Source: Chlamydiota bacterium
Lineage (GTDB): Bacteria; Chlamydiota; Chlamydiia; Chlamydiales; Rhabdochlamydiaceae
Assembly (NCBI GenBank): GCA_011065235.1
Contig: JAAKFB010000031.1
Coordinates: forward strand, 1-12,448
Reading direction: 5' to 3'
Length of the DNA stretch: 12,448 nucleotides
Shown: piece after piece, positions 6,793-12,448 of the stretch
How the letters are laid out: each line of letters starts with the position of its first letter
How positions within the stretch are numbered: position 1 is the stretch's first letter
The notes under the pieces: model-generated
What the model saw: only the letters and a program-made list of their open reading frames with translations
The model's database searches: none
Told to the model about the DNA's origin: nothing
Made by a program: the position numbers and the translations under genes

Positions 6793-7406
6793 TGAAGAAA
6801 AAATCTAAGCTTGAATTAGCCATCACAGCTTTTCGAAAGGCTGGGGGCATTCTTACGATGTCAGAGGCTCTGGACTATGGAATACACCGTCGAGAGCTCT
6901 ACACCCTCAGAGACAGAGGAGATCTAGAGGTTCTCAGCAGAGGATTGTATCGGCTTGTCGAGATGCCAGAACCTTCTTTGCCTGATTTCATCCCAGTAGC
7001 TAAAAAAATCCCGAGAGGAGTCATATGCCTTATTTCCGCCTTAGCGTTCCACGAAATCACAACTCAAATTCCACATTTCGTCTATGTAGCTTTACCTAGT
7101 GGTGCTCATAAGCCTGTGATCTCTTATCCTCCAATGCGATTTTTTTGGTACACCAAAAAGTTACTAACCGCGGGAATCGAAGAGCATACGATTGATGGAT
7201 GCACATTCAAAATTTTTGATATCGAGAAAACACTCGTAGACTGTGTTAAATTTCGTAATAAAATTGGAATGGATGTCGTTCTTGAAGCTTTAAGGATGTA
7301 CTGGCGGAGCGGAAAAACAGATTTAGATAAACTCTTTGAGTATGCTAAATTATTTCGTGTTGAGAAAGTCCTAAAGCCAATTATGGAGGCAATCGTCAGT
7401 GGTTAA
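6792..7406 (+). CDS. abiEi: AbiEi-family antitoxin and transcriptional autorepressor
   Basis: The product has 204 residues. Residues about 5-55 form a winged helix-turn-helix (KAGGILTMSEALDYGIHRRE, then LEVLSRGLYRL), the N-terminal domain of COG5340/AbiEi antitoxins. The C-terminal domain carries the family's LISALAFHEITTQIP and IEKTLVDCVKFR motifs. In type IV toxin-antitoxin systems the antitoxin does not bind the toxin: the C-terminal domain counteracts toxicity and the winged helix represses the operon. An in-frame TTG start at 6744 is rejected because it lies within the promoter -10 region. The ATG at 6792 lacks a clear Shine-Dalgarno sequence, which is unusual. The gene overlaps the toxin gene by eight bases. 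It sits between two minus-strand operons, an arrangement expected of an inserted defence or stability module. Confidence 0.87.
   Translation: MKKKSKLELAITAFRKAGGILTMSEALDYGIHRRELYTLRDRGDLEVLSRGLYRLVEMPEPSLPDFIPVAKKIPRGVICLISALAFHEITTQIPHFVYVALPSGAHKPVISYPPMRFFWYTKKLLTAGIEEHTIDGCTFKIFDIEKTLVDCVKFRNKIGMDVVLEALRMYWRSGKTDLDKLFEYAKLFRVEKVLKPIMEAIVSG
7142..7159. repeat. palindrome inside abiEi that repeats the operator half-site
   Basis: TTTTTGGT-AC-ACCAAAAA is a perfect inverted repeat with 8-base arms inside the antitoxin gene, over codons for FFWYTKK. Its first 11 bases, TTTTTGGTACA, are identical to 6741-6751 in the promoter. It may be a second repressor site or simply a codon coincidence. Confidence 0.4.
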
Positions 7407-8253
7407 AACAATAGAAAGACCGAAAAAAAACCTCGGTGAATCGATACGCCAACGACTCAAGAATCTTTCCGAAAAAAGAAGCCGACCCTTTGATGAAATT
7501 CTCCGCTATTATGCAATGGAGAGATTTCTATATCGTCTTAGCATTAGTCCTTATGCAGAGAAATTTTTTCTCAAAGGTGGCTTAATCCTGAAAGTTTGGG
7601 ACTCGATGGATCATCGTGCTACTATGGATATTGACTTACTTGCACGCACGTCCAATCAGATAGAAAACTTGCGCCGTATTATCTTGGAAATTGCAACAAT
7701 TATCTGTGAGGAAGATGCAATAGCTTTTGACACTGAGAAACTCATTCTCAGAAAATCTCAAACAACCGGAGACTATAACGGAGTAAGCGCTAGTTTATCT
7801 GCCAGATTATTCACAACTAGAATACCTTTACTTATGGATATCGGCTTTAATGACATTATCATTCCTAAGCCCCAAAAAATCGCATATCCAACACTTTTAA
7901 CAATGCCTGAGCCTACAATGTGGGGTTACACACCTGAAACAGTGATAGCTGAAAAGCTAGAATCAATTGTAAAGCTAGCTTCTGTTAACACGAGAATGAA
8001 GGACTTTTATGATTTATGGACCATCTTAAAGCAGCATGAAATACAACCTGATCATTTAGAACAGGCAGTCAAAGAAGTATTTGCAAACAGGAAAACCAGC
8101 CTTAAATATCCAATCGCTTTTGCATCTGTTTTTTATGATGCTAAAGAAACTCAACAACGATGGAATACTTTTTTGTCCTCCATGGGACAAGAGTCTATCG
8201 AATTGAAAGAAATTATTCAAAAACTATCCCCTTTTTTCGATTTTTTAAGATAG
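7399..8253 (+). CDS. abiEii: AbiEii/AbiGii-family nucleotidyltransferase toxin
   Basis: The product has 284 residues, the usual length for AbiEii toxins. The DNA polymerase beta-like nucleotidyltransferase motifs are present: LKGGLIL at 58-64, then TMDIDLL with metal-binding Asp77 and Asp79, and MDIGFND with the third Asp147. The later family motifs AEKLESIVKLA (184-194) and RMKDFYDLW (199-207) follow. AbiEii binds GTP and arrests growth. Related MenT toxins transfer nucleotides to tRNA 3' ends. Whether this one does so is unknown. The start is GTG at 7399, overlapping the antitoxin end by eight bases, with GGAGG (7385-7389) nine bases upstream, so its translation is coupled to the antitoxin. 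All recognisable active-site residues are intact, so the toxin is probably functional. A long palindrome begins eight bases after its stop. Confidence 0.88.
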   Translation: MVKTIERPKKNLGESIRQRLKNLSEKRSRPFDEILRYYAMERFLYRLSISPYAEKFFLKGGLILKVWDSMDHRATMDIDLLARTSNQIENLRRIILEIATIICEEDAIAFDTEKLILRKSQTTGDYNGVSASLSARLFTTRIPLLMDIGFNDIIIPKPQKIAYPTLLTMPEPTMWGYTPETVIAEKLESIVKLASVNTRMKDFYDLWTILKQHEIQPDHLEQAVKEVFANRKTSLKYPIAFASVFYDAKETQQRWNTFLSSMGQESIELKEIIQKLSPFFDFLR

Positions 8254-8260
8254 CTTTTCC

Positions 8261-8422
8261 ATACCTCGCTCCGTCAGCTTTTGCGAATTTGGACTGGCTG
8301 CGACTTTGCCAAATCGCCCCTCCTCGTCACCCTTCCCTAGTTGGGAATGGTGCTCCTCGTTCGTATCAATTTGGCTTTGTCTCGCCAAGTCTAAATTCAC
8401 AAAACCTGACCGAGCGTGGTAT
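8261..8422. repeat. 162-bp imperfect palindrome, MITE-like intergenic element
   Basis: This gap between the converging toxin and ptsI genes is one long inverted repeat. The left arm 8261-8316 (starting ATACCTCGCTC) and the reversed right arm 8367-8422 (starting ATACCACGCTC) match at 43 of 56 ungapped positions. An inner pair, CACCCTTCCC (8328-8337) and GGGAATGGTG (8343-8352), matches at 9 of 10 around a five-base loop with almost the same centre. Between them CTCCTCGT occurs twice in direct orientation. Smaller hairpins also form within each arm (8283-8317 and 8371-8388). No transposase and no clear target duplication are seen. It may be a non-autonomous transposon remnant, a dispersed palindromic repeat or a structured transcript end. 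It does not look like coding sequence or tRNA. Confidence 0.7.
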
Positions 8423-8428
8423 ACAATG

Positions 8429-8456
8429 CACTCTCTAGTGTTTTTTTATTTTTTTT
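8429..8456 (+). terminator. probable terminator downstream of the AbiE operon
   Basis: A short hairpin, CACT-CTCT-AGTG (8429-8440), is followed by T7, A and T8. The stem is only four pairs plus a possible G-U, but the T run is long and the large palindrome just upstream may help. The run overlaps the last codons of ptsI on the opposite strand, where it reads as lysines. Confidence 0.45.
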
Positions 8457-10188
8457 GGGCTTCGGTCAGAAGCGCGGAAATGTCCTTGGGATCTGTGAAC
8501 TTGAGAGCCTCTTCTGCCAGATCATAGGTTTCTAGAATCGACCATTTGCGTATTGTTTGCTTGACGTGAGGCACGTAACGGGGCGCGAGAGAAAACTCGC
8601 GCAGACCAAGGCCCAGAAGCAGTGGCGTGAAGAGAGTGTTCGAGGCGATCTCTCCACAGATCGTGAGAGGCGTTTCTTTTCTCTTGGCTTCGATGCTGAT
8701 CATTTTGATCATGCGCAAAACGCTTGGGTGTGCGGGATAGTAGAGCTCGCTCATTGCAGGATTGCCCCGATCGACACCGAGAGTGTATTGAACGAGATCG
8801 TTCGTTCCCATCGAGAGGAAATCACATGCAAGTGCGAGGGCATCGCAGATCATCACTGCTGAGGGAACTTCAATCATGCAGCCGATCGGCAGATCGGGAA
8901 TTTCTGAATACTCTTTGCGCAATTCAGCTTTTACCTCTTCAATGATCTCTTTAGATGTGTGCAACTCATTGATGTCCGAAATGAGAGGGAGCAGGAGGTG
9001 GACATTGGCTCTGATAGAGGCTTTAAAAATCGCGCGCAGTTGCATTTTAAACAGCTCAATGTTGCTCAAGAGAAAGCGAATTCCCCGGTTACCAAGGATG
9101 GGATTAGGCTCGTATTGACGATCCAGAAAAAGAGTGGGATTCTTGTCCCCCCCGAGATCAAAGACTCGGATGACGACGGGACGGCCATTCATTTTATCGA
9201 TGAGCTCACGGTAGATTTTTTGTTGGAAGATTTCTGAGGGGTAGAATTCTTTGGTTTGAAGGAAGAGATACTCGGTGCGAAAGAGGCCTACTCCGTCGTG
9301 ATTATAGGGGAAAATATCGAGATCCTGAGGATTCCCTACATTGACGAAGAGCTGGATAGAATAGCCATCGATTGTTTCTGATTTAAGGTGGTCCTCGTCA
9401 ATAAAGGTTTGGTAGCGGGTAATCAGCTGTTTTTGTTTTTCTTGGTAATGTGAAAGAGTTTCTGGTGTGGGATTGACAATGATGATGCCTTCATACCCAT
9501 CGACAATCAGGGCTTCTATGTCGAATCGCTCGAGTTGAGTCATATCCACGCTTGTCACATAGGGAATCCCCTTGGAGCGGGCAATAAGAGCTGCATGGGA
9601 GTTCCCTCCTCCATTTTTTGTGACAAAAGCGCCAATTTGTGCAGCGTGCGCAGCAGCGGTATAGGAGGGGGCAATTTCTTTGGAGAATACGATGGAGCCT
9701 GTGGGGATTTCAGAGAGTTGTGCATATTGCTTATCGCGAAGGTGGCCGAGAATGCGTTTGGAAACATCTTTCACATCAACGAGGCGTTCTTGAAAGAAGG
9801 AATCGGTCCGTTCAGTGAAACGGCCTTCATACTCGTTGATCACCGAATGAAACACCGATTCGGTGTTGCGCAGCATTTTTCGGATCTCCCCTTCCATATG
9901 CGTCGTCATCATGGGATCATCGAGCATCTGTATATGCGTTTCGATAGTGGTAATGGCTTCTTCAGAAGCTTCCATCTCGAGATCACTGCGAAGGCGATTG
10001 AGATCTTCTTTACTGGAGAAAAGAGCTTTGCGATAGCGAGCCACTTCAGAATCTACTTCGTTTAAGGAAATTTCAAAATCGGGTATGTCTTCTTCAATGG
10101 GCTTTAGGAAGTACGCTGAGCCAATGGCAATCCCTTCGCTGACGGGAGCCCCTTGAATCCGTATTTCCTTTTTGAGTCTATCCTTCAC
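8446..10188 (-). CDS. ptsI: phosphoenolpyruvate-protein phosphotransferase (PTS Enzyme I)
   Basis: Enzyme I takes phosphate from phosphoenolpyruvate onto a histidine and passes it to HPr. The product has about 580 residues, normal for the family, with no GAF domain, so it is not PtsP. The start resembles other Enzyme I proteins (IRIQGAPVSEGIAIG). The phospho-histidine is His198 in GGGNSHAALIARSKG. The barrel domain has LFRTEYLF, the PEP-binding GNRGIRF, GTNDLVQYTLGVDRGN, and the active-site Cys511 in TICGEIAS. Around the histidine, GGGNSH replaces the common GGRTSH, a mild variation. The GTG at 10188 is preferred as start because GGAG lies nine bases upstream and it overlaps ptsH by only 11 bases. 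In-frame ATG (10221) and TTG (10227) starts would add 11 to 13 residues but lack a good ribosome site. It is the last gene of the hprK-ptsH-ptsI operon. Confidence 0.93.
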   Translation of the reverse strand: MKDRLKKEIRIQGAPVSEGIAIGSAYFLKPIEEDIPDFEISLNEVDSEVARYRKALFSSKEDLNRLRSDLEMEASEEAITTIETHIQMLDDPMMTTHMEGEIRKMLRNTESVFHSVINEYEGRFTERTDSFFQERLVDVKDVSKRILGHLRDKQYAQLSEIPTGSIVFSKEIAPSYTAAAHAAQIGAFVTKNGGGNSHAALIARSKGIPYVTSVDMTQLERFDIEALIVDGYEGIIIVNPTPETLSHYQEKQKQLITRYQTFIDEDHLKSETIDGYSIQLFVNVGNPQDLDIFPYNHDGVGLFRTEYLFLQTKEFYPSEIFQQKIYRELIDKMNGRPVVIRVFDLGGDKNPTLFLDRQYEPNPILGNRGIRFLLSNIELFKMQLRAIFKASIRANVHLLLPLISDINELHTSKEIIEEVKAELRKEYSEIPDLPIGCMIEVPSAVMICDALALACDFLSMGTNDLVQYTLGVDRGNPAMSELYYPAHPSVLRMIKMISIEAKRKETPLTICGEIASNTLFTPLLLGLGLREFSLAPRYVPHVKQTIRKWSILETYDLAEEALKFTDPKDISALLTEAQKK

Positions 10189-10459
10189 TATCAAATTCTC
10201 CAAATTCTGTATCAAACGCATGGACAAGAGACTCTAAAGTCTCTTCTGCGCTATCTCCTTCCACAGTAATCAAAATCTGTGAATTTTTACCTGCTGCAAG
10301 CATGAGTATGCTCATGATGCTGCGAGCATTGATTGTCTCATTGCGATAGGTAAACGAGACTTTGGCTTTACTCTTTTGTAAAAGTTGCGCAATCACTGTC
10401 GCGGGCCTGGCATGCAGTCCCAATGCGTTTTTCACTTTAACTTTTTGAGAATGTTTCAC
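10178..10459 (-). CDS. ptsH: phosphocarrier protein HPr
   Basis: The product has 93 residues, close to the family's 85-90. The Enzyme I phosphorylation site is His16 in ALGLHARPA. The regulatory serine is Ser47 in INARSIMSILML, the site used by HPr kinase, and its presence matches the kinase gene next door. Both modes of phosphorylation are thus supported by sequence. The start is a GTG, with AAAGG a few bases upstream, and the first 23 bases overlap the end of hprK. The extra acidic tail (EFGEFDSEG) is slightly longer than usual. Confidence 0.95.
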   Translation of the reverse strand: MKHSQKVKVKNALGLHARPATVIAQLLQKSKAKVSFTYRNETINARSIMSILMLAAGKNSQILITVEGDSAEETLESLVHAFDTEFGEFDSEG

Positions 10460-11402
10460 GTTGCCTTTCTTTTTGTTTTCGAGAAATTGTTTCTAATAAT
10501 TTCACATTAAATTCGCGAGCTGAATGATAGCCCATCATCTTCAAGCGATGATTGAGAACAATCGTCTCAATCAAAAGGACCACATCTCGACCTGGTTTTA
10601 CTGGCAGTATATGATATGGAATATTCACTTCAAGCATCTCAATGAATCTTTCATCGAGCCCAATCCGATCGTAAAATGCTTGATCGTCCCATTCTTCGAG
10701 CCTAACAATGAGATCGAGTGTCTTTGAGCTCCGCACGCAGACGGCTCCATAGAGGTGGGCCACATTGATGATCCCAATCCCCCGGATCTCCATCATGTGC
10801 TTATTGAGCTCTGGCCCCTCTCCTTCGATGATCGAGTCTTTGCGCTGACGCAACTTCACAACATCATCGGAAATGAGACGGTGTCCCCGCTCGATGAGTC
10901 CAAGGGCGGCTTCGCTTTTTCCGATCGAAGAATCTCCTTGAATGAGCACTCCTACTCCAAAAGCTTCCATGAATGTTCCATGGCACGTTGTGGAAGGAGC
11001 AAATGCATCGGACAAAAGAGATGTTGCCAGATTCAAGAACTCCATCGTCGACAATGATGTCTTCAAAAGAGGGAGCCCTTTTCTACGACACACTTCTACA
11101 AGTTTTTTAGGAAGGGGGTACTTCCCCGCGACGATGACTGCTGGGGTTGAGTCGGTCAGAATGTTTTCCAAGCGCTGGTTTTGCAATTCTGCTGAAAGTT
11201 CTTTCAAATAGAGAATCTCACTATTACCAAAAACGAGAAGTCGATTAGGAACGAATTTTTTCATAAACCCAGTAAGGCTAAGACCGGGACGATGAACTTC
11301 GGGACGTGAAATTTTCCGTTTCACGTTGGCTTCGCCGACAATAAGCTCTAAACCGAGTTCTTGGCCGTGGTCTTGAAGTAAATTCTCTACGAGTACGCGC
11401 AT
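10437..11402 (-). CDS. hprK: HPr kinase/phosphorylase
   Basis: The enzyme phosphorylates HPr on its regulatory serine with ATP and removes the phosphate again, linking sugar or energy state to regulation. The product has 321 residues, typical of the family. The N-terminal domain (1-130) is followed by the catalytic domain: His141 in CHGTF, a Walker A loop GDSSIGKS at 156-163, SDD at 178-180, the HPrK signature EIRGIGIINVAHLYG at 205-219, and the C-terminal VKPGRDVVLLIE and LNHRLKMMGYHSAREF. The ATG at 11402 gives the expected N-terminus. A longer in-frame start at 11585 would run antisense through the ndh start and is rejected. No strong ribosome site is seen. It is the first gene of the operon and overlaps ptsH. 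Confidence 0.94.
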   Translation of the reverse strand: MRVLVENLLQDHGQELGLELIVGEANVKRKISRPEVHRPGLSLTGFMKKFVPNRLLVFGNSEILYLKELSAELQNQRLENILTDSTPAVIVAGKYPLPKKLVEVCRRKGLPLLKTSLSTMEFLNLATSLLSDAFAPSTTCHGTFMEAFGVGVLIQGDSSIGKSEAALGLIERGHRLISDDVVKLRQRKDSIIEGEGPELNKHMMEIRGIGIINVAHLYGAVCVRSSKTLDLIVRLEEWDDQAFYDRIGLDERFIEMLEVNIPYHILPVKPGRDVVLLIETIVLNHRLKMMGYHSAREFNVKLLETISRKQKERQRETFSKS

Positions 11403-11434
11403 TTTACAAATGACAAAAAAAACAGGTTGGTGCA

Positions 11435-11463
11435 ATTTTATGGTAGAACGGTCGTTTTTTAAA
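11435..11463 (-). promoter_or_regulatory. candidate promoter of the hprK-ptsH-ptsI operon
   Basis: On the minus strand TTTAAA (11458-11463) is followed after 17 bases by TAAAAT (11435-11440). Both are partial matches to sigma70 boxes, and the predicted start would leave a leader of roughly 26 bases before hprK. It lies in the 76-base gap shared with the divergent ndh gene, for which I found no convincing promoter. Confidence 0.35.
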
Positions 11464-11478
11464 AGGGAAAACATCTCT

Positions 11479-12448
11479 ATGGCATATACAAAAGTCATTA
11501 TCATTGGAGGAGGCTTTGGAGGGCTCAATGCAGCCAAGGCACTAAAAAAAGCACGCATGGACGTGCTCCTCATCGACAAAACCAATCACCATGTCTTCCA
11601 ACCACTCCTCTATCAAGTAGCAACTGCTGGTCTTTCTCCTGGAGAAGTTGGCACCCCGATCCGCGAAGTTGTGCGCGACCAAGAAAATACGACTGTCGTG
11701 ATGGGCGACGTTGTAAAACTCGATAAAAACGCGCGGACGGTGACACTCGGCAATGGCGATGTCCTCTCTTACGACTACCTCATTCTTGCAATAGGCGCCC
11801 GCCACTCGTATTTTGGTAATGATCAGTGGGAGCCATTTGCTCCGGGACTAAAAACCATTCAAGATGCACTCAAAATCCGCGAACAGGTTTTGATCTCTTT
11901 TGAAAAAGCCGAACGGCTCGACCGGATTTCGGAAGCGGAAAAATACCTCAATTTTGTCATTATTGGAGGGGGCCCAACCGGTGTGGAAATGGCCGGTGCC
12001 ATTGCAGAAATCGCCCATAAAACCATGTTTCGCAATTTCCGTCGGATCAAACCCGAACGCTCGAAGATCTACCTCGTAGAAGCTCTTCCCAACATCCTTC
12101 CCGCTTTTGATATAAAACTCGGGATACGAGCCAAGAAAGACCTTGAAAAAATGGGTGTGCGGGTCATGACCAATAAAAAAGTGACCGAGATCACCAAAGA
12201 TGGCGTTCAAATCGAAGAGATGTACGTCCCCTGTCAAAATGTGATTTGGGCAGCGGGCAACCAAGTCTCGCCACTCTTGAAAAATCTCGATGTTCCCACC
12301 GATCGCGCAGGTCGCGTCATCGTCGAGCCCGATATGTCGATCCCTGGAAACCCAGAAGTTTTCGTCGTTGGAGATGCCGCAAGTGCGAAAGACAAAAAAG
12401 GCAATCCCCTGCCTGGAATCGCTCCGACCGCGATCCAACAATCTATCT
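11479..12448 (+). CDS. ndh: type II NADH:quinone oxidoreductase (NDH-2), 3' end beyond window
   Basis: Reading from the ATG at 11479 gives an open frame of 323 codons that runs off the window end. The family's usual length is about 400-450, so roughly the last quarter is missing. It starts with VIIIGGGFGGL (FAD site, 10-15), then the NDH-2 hallmark FQPLLYQVATAGLSPGE, a second nucleotide site IIGGGPTGVEMAG at about 160-172 for NADH, and VVGDAAS at about 295-300 for FAD. PTAIQQ near the edge corresponds to the quinone-side AQxxxQ region. NDH-2 is a membrane-surface flavoprotein that passes electrons from NADH to quinone without pumping protons. AGGG lies 11 bases before the ATG, a long but usable spacing. 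The gene diverges from hprK with 76 bases between them. Confidence 0.93.
   Translation, partial: MAYTKVIIIGGGFGGLNAAKALKKARMDVLLIDKTNHHVFQPLLYQVATAGLSPGEVGTPIREVVRDQENTTVVMGDVVKLDKNARTVTLGNGDVLSYDYLILAIGARHSYFGNDQWEPFAPGLKTIQDALKIREQVLISFEKAERLDRISEAEKYLNFVIIGGGPTGVEMAGAIAEIAHKTMFRNFRRIKPERSKIYLVEALPNILPAFDIKLGIRAKKDLEKMGVRVMTNKKVTEITKDGVQIEEMYVPCQNVIWAAGNQVSPLLKNLDVPTDRAGRVIVEPDMSIPGNPEVFVVGDAASAKDKKGNPLPGIAPTAIQQSI

Noticed and set aside
8160..8438. Plus-strand open frame of 92 codons reading out of the toxin gene into the gap
   Set aside because: Its first part overlaps the toxin in another frame and the rest is the long palindrome. No ribosome site or recognisable domain.
10189..10227. 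Longer Enzyme I start overlapping ptsH by up to 50 bases
   Set aside because: The TTG and ATG candidates lack a Shine-Dalgarno sequence. The GTG at 10188 has GGAG nine bases before it and fits the family N-terminus. Not fully excluded.
11403..11585. N-terminal extension of HPr kinase by 61 residues
   Set aside because: It runs antisense through the intergenic gap and the start of ndh, and is not found in the HPrK family, whose usual length is reached from 11402.
11542..12441. Minus-strand open frames of 87 and 197 codons over ndh
   Set aside because: They are antisense shadows of a clear NDH-2 coding region with all family motifs.

Overview
The window most likely comes from an amoeba-associated (environmental) chlamydia or a similar Gram-negative intracellular bacterium. 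This is an inference. It rests on a eukaryotic-type F-box plus leucine-rich-repeat gene next to a compact hprK-ptsH-ptsI operon and a type II NADH dehydrogenase, a combination familiar from Parachlamydia-like genomes. No ribosomal RNA or other firm species marker is present.

Layout. (1) 1-1694: accessory, AT-rich. It holds an F-box/LRR protein gene on the minus strand (289-1563) with a recognisable promoter. Its 3' side, 80-288, still reads as leucine-rich repeat but is frameshifted and carries an in-frame stop, so the present protein looks C-terminally shortened. (2) 1695-6655: a tightly packed minus-strand operon in the order glucose-1-dehydrogenase-like SDR, GH63/MGH1-like glucosidase, GMC flavin oxidoreductase. 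The first two genes share one base at a TGATG junction and the third follows after 12 bases, so the three probably serve one pathway of glucoside cleavage and sugar oxidation. (3) 6727-8253: a plus-strand AbiEi/AbiEii (type IV) toxin-antitoxin operon. Its promoter has a consensus -35 box and an inverted repeat that overlaps the -10 box and ends at the antitoxin start codon, as expected for autorepression. (4) 8254-8445: a non-coding gap filled by a 162-base imperfect palindrome that looks like a MITE-like or palindromic intergenic element, followed by a T-rich terminator-like stretch. (5) 8446-11402: hprK, ptsH and ptsI on the minus strand, each overlapping the next, encoding HPr kinase, HPr and Enzyme I of the phosphotransferase system. 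No sugar permease is in view, so a regulatory phosphorelay is plausible. (6) 11479-12448: the start of a divergent type II NADH:quinone oxidoreductase gene, cut by the window edge.

The metabolic operon, the PTS operon and ndh look like resident genes. The F-box gene, the AbiE pair and the palindrome look like accessory or mobile additions between them. The most notable items are the long palindrome, the AbiE operator with an 11-base copy inside the antitoxin gene, the decayed LRR tail, and the uncharacterised SDR-glucosidase-GMC cassette.
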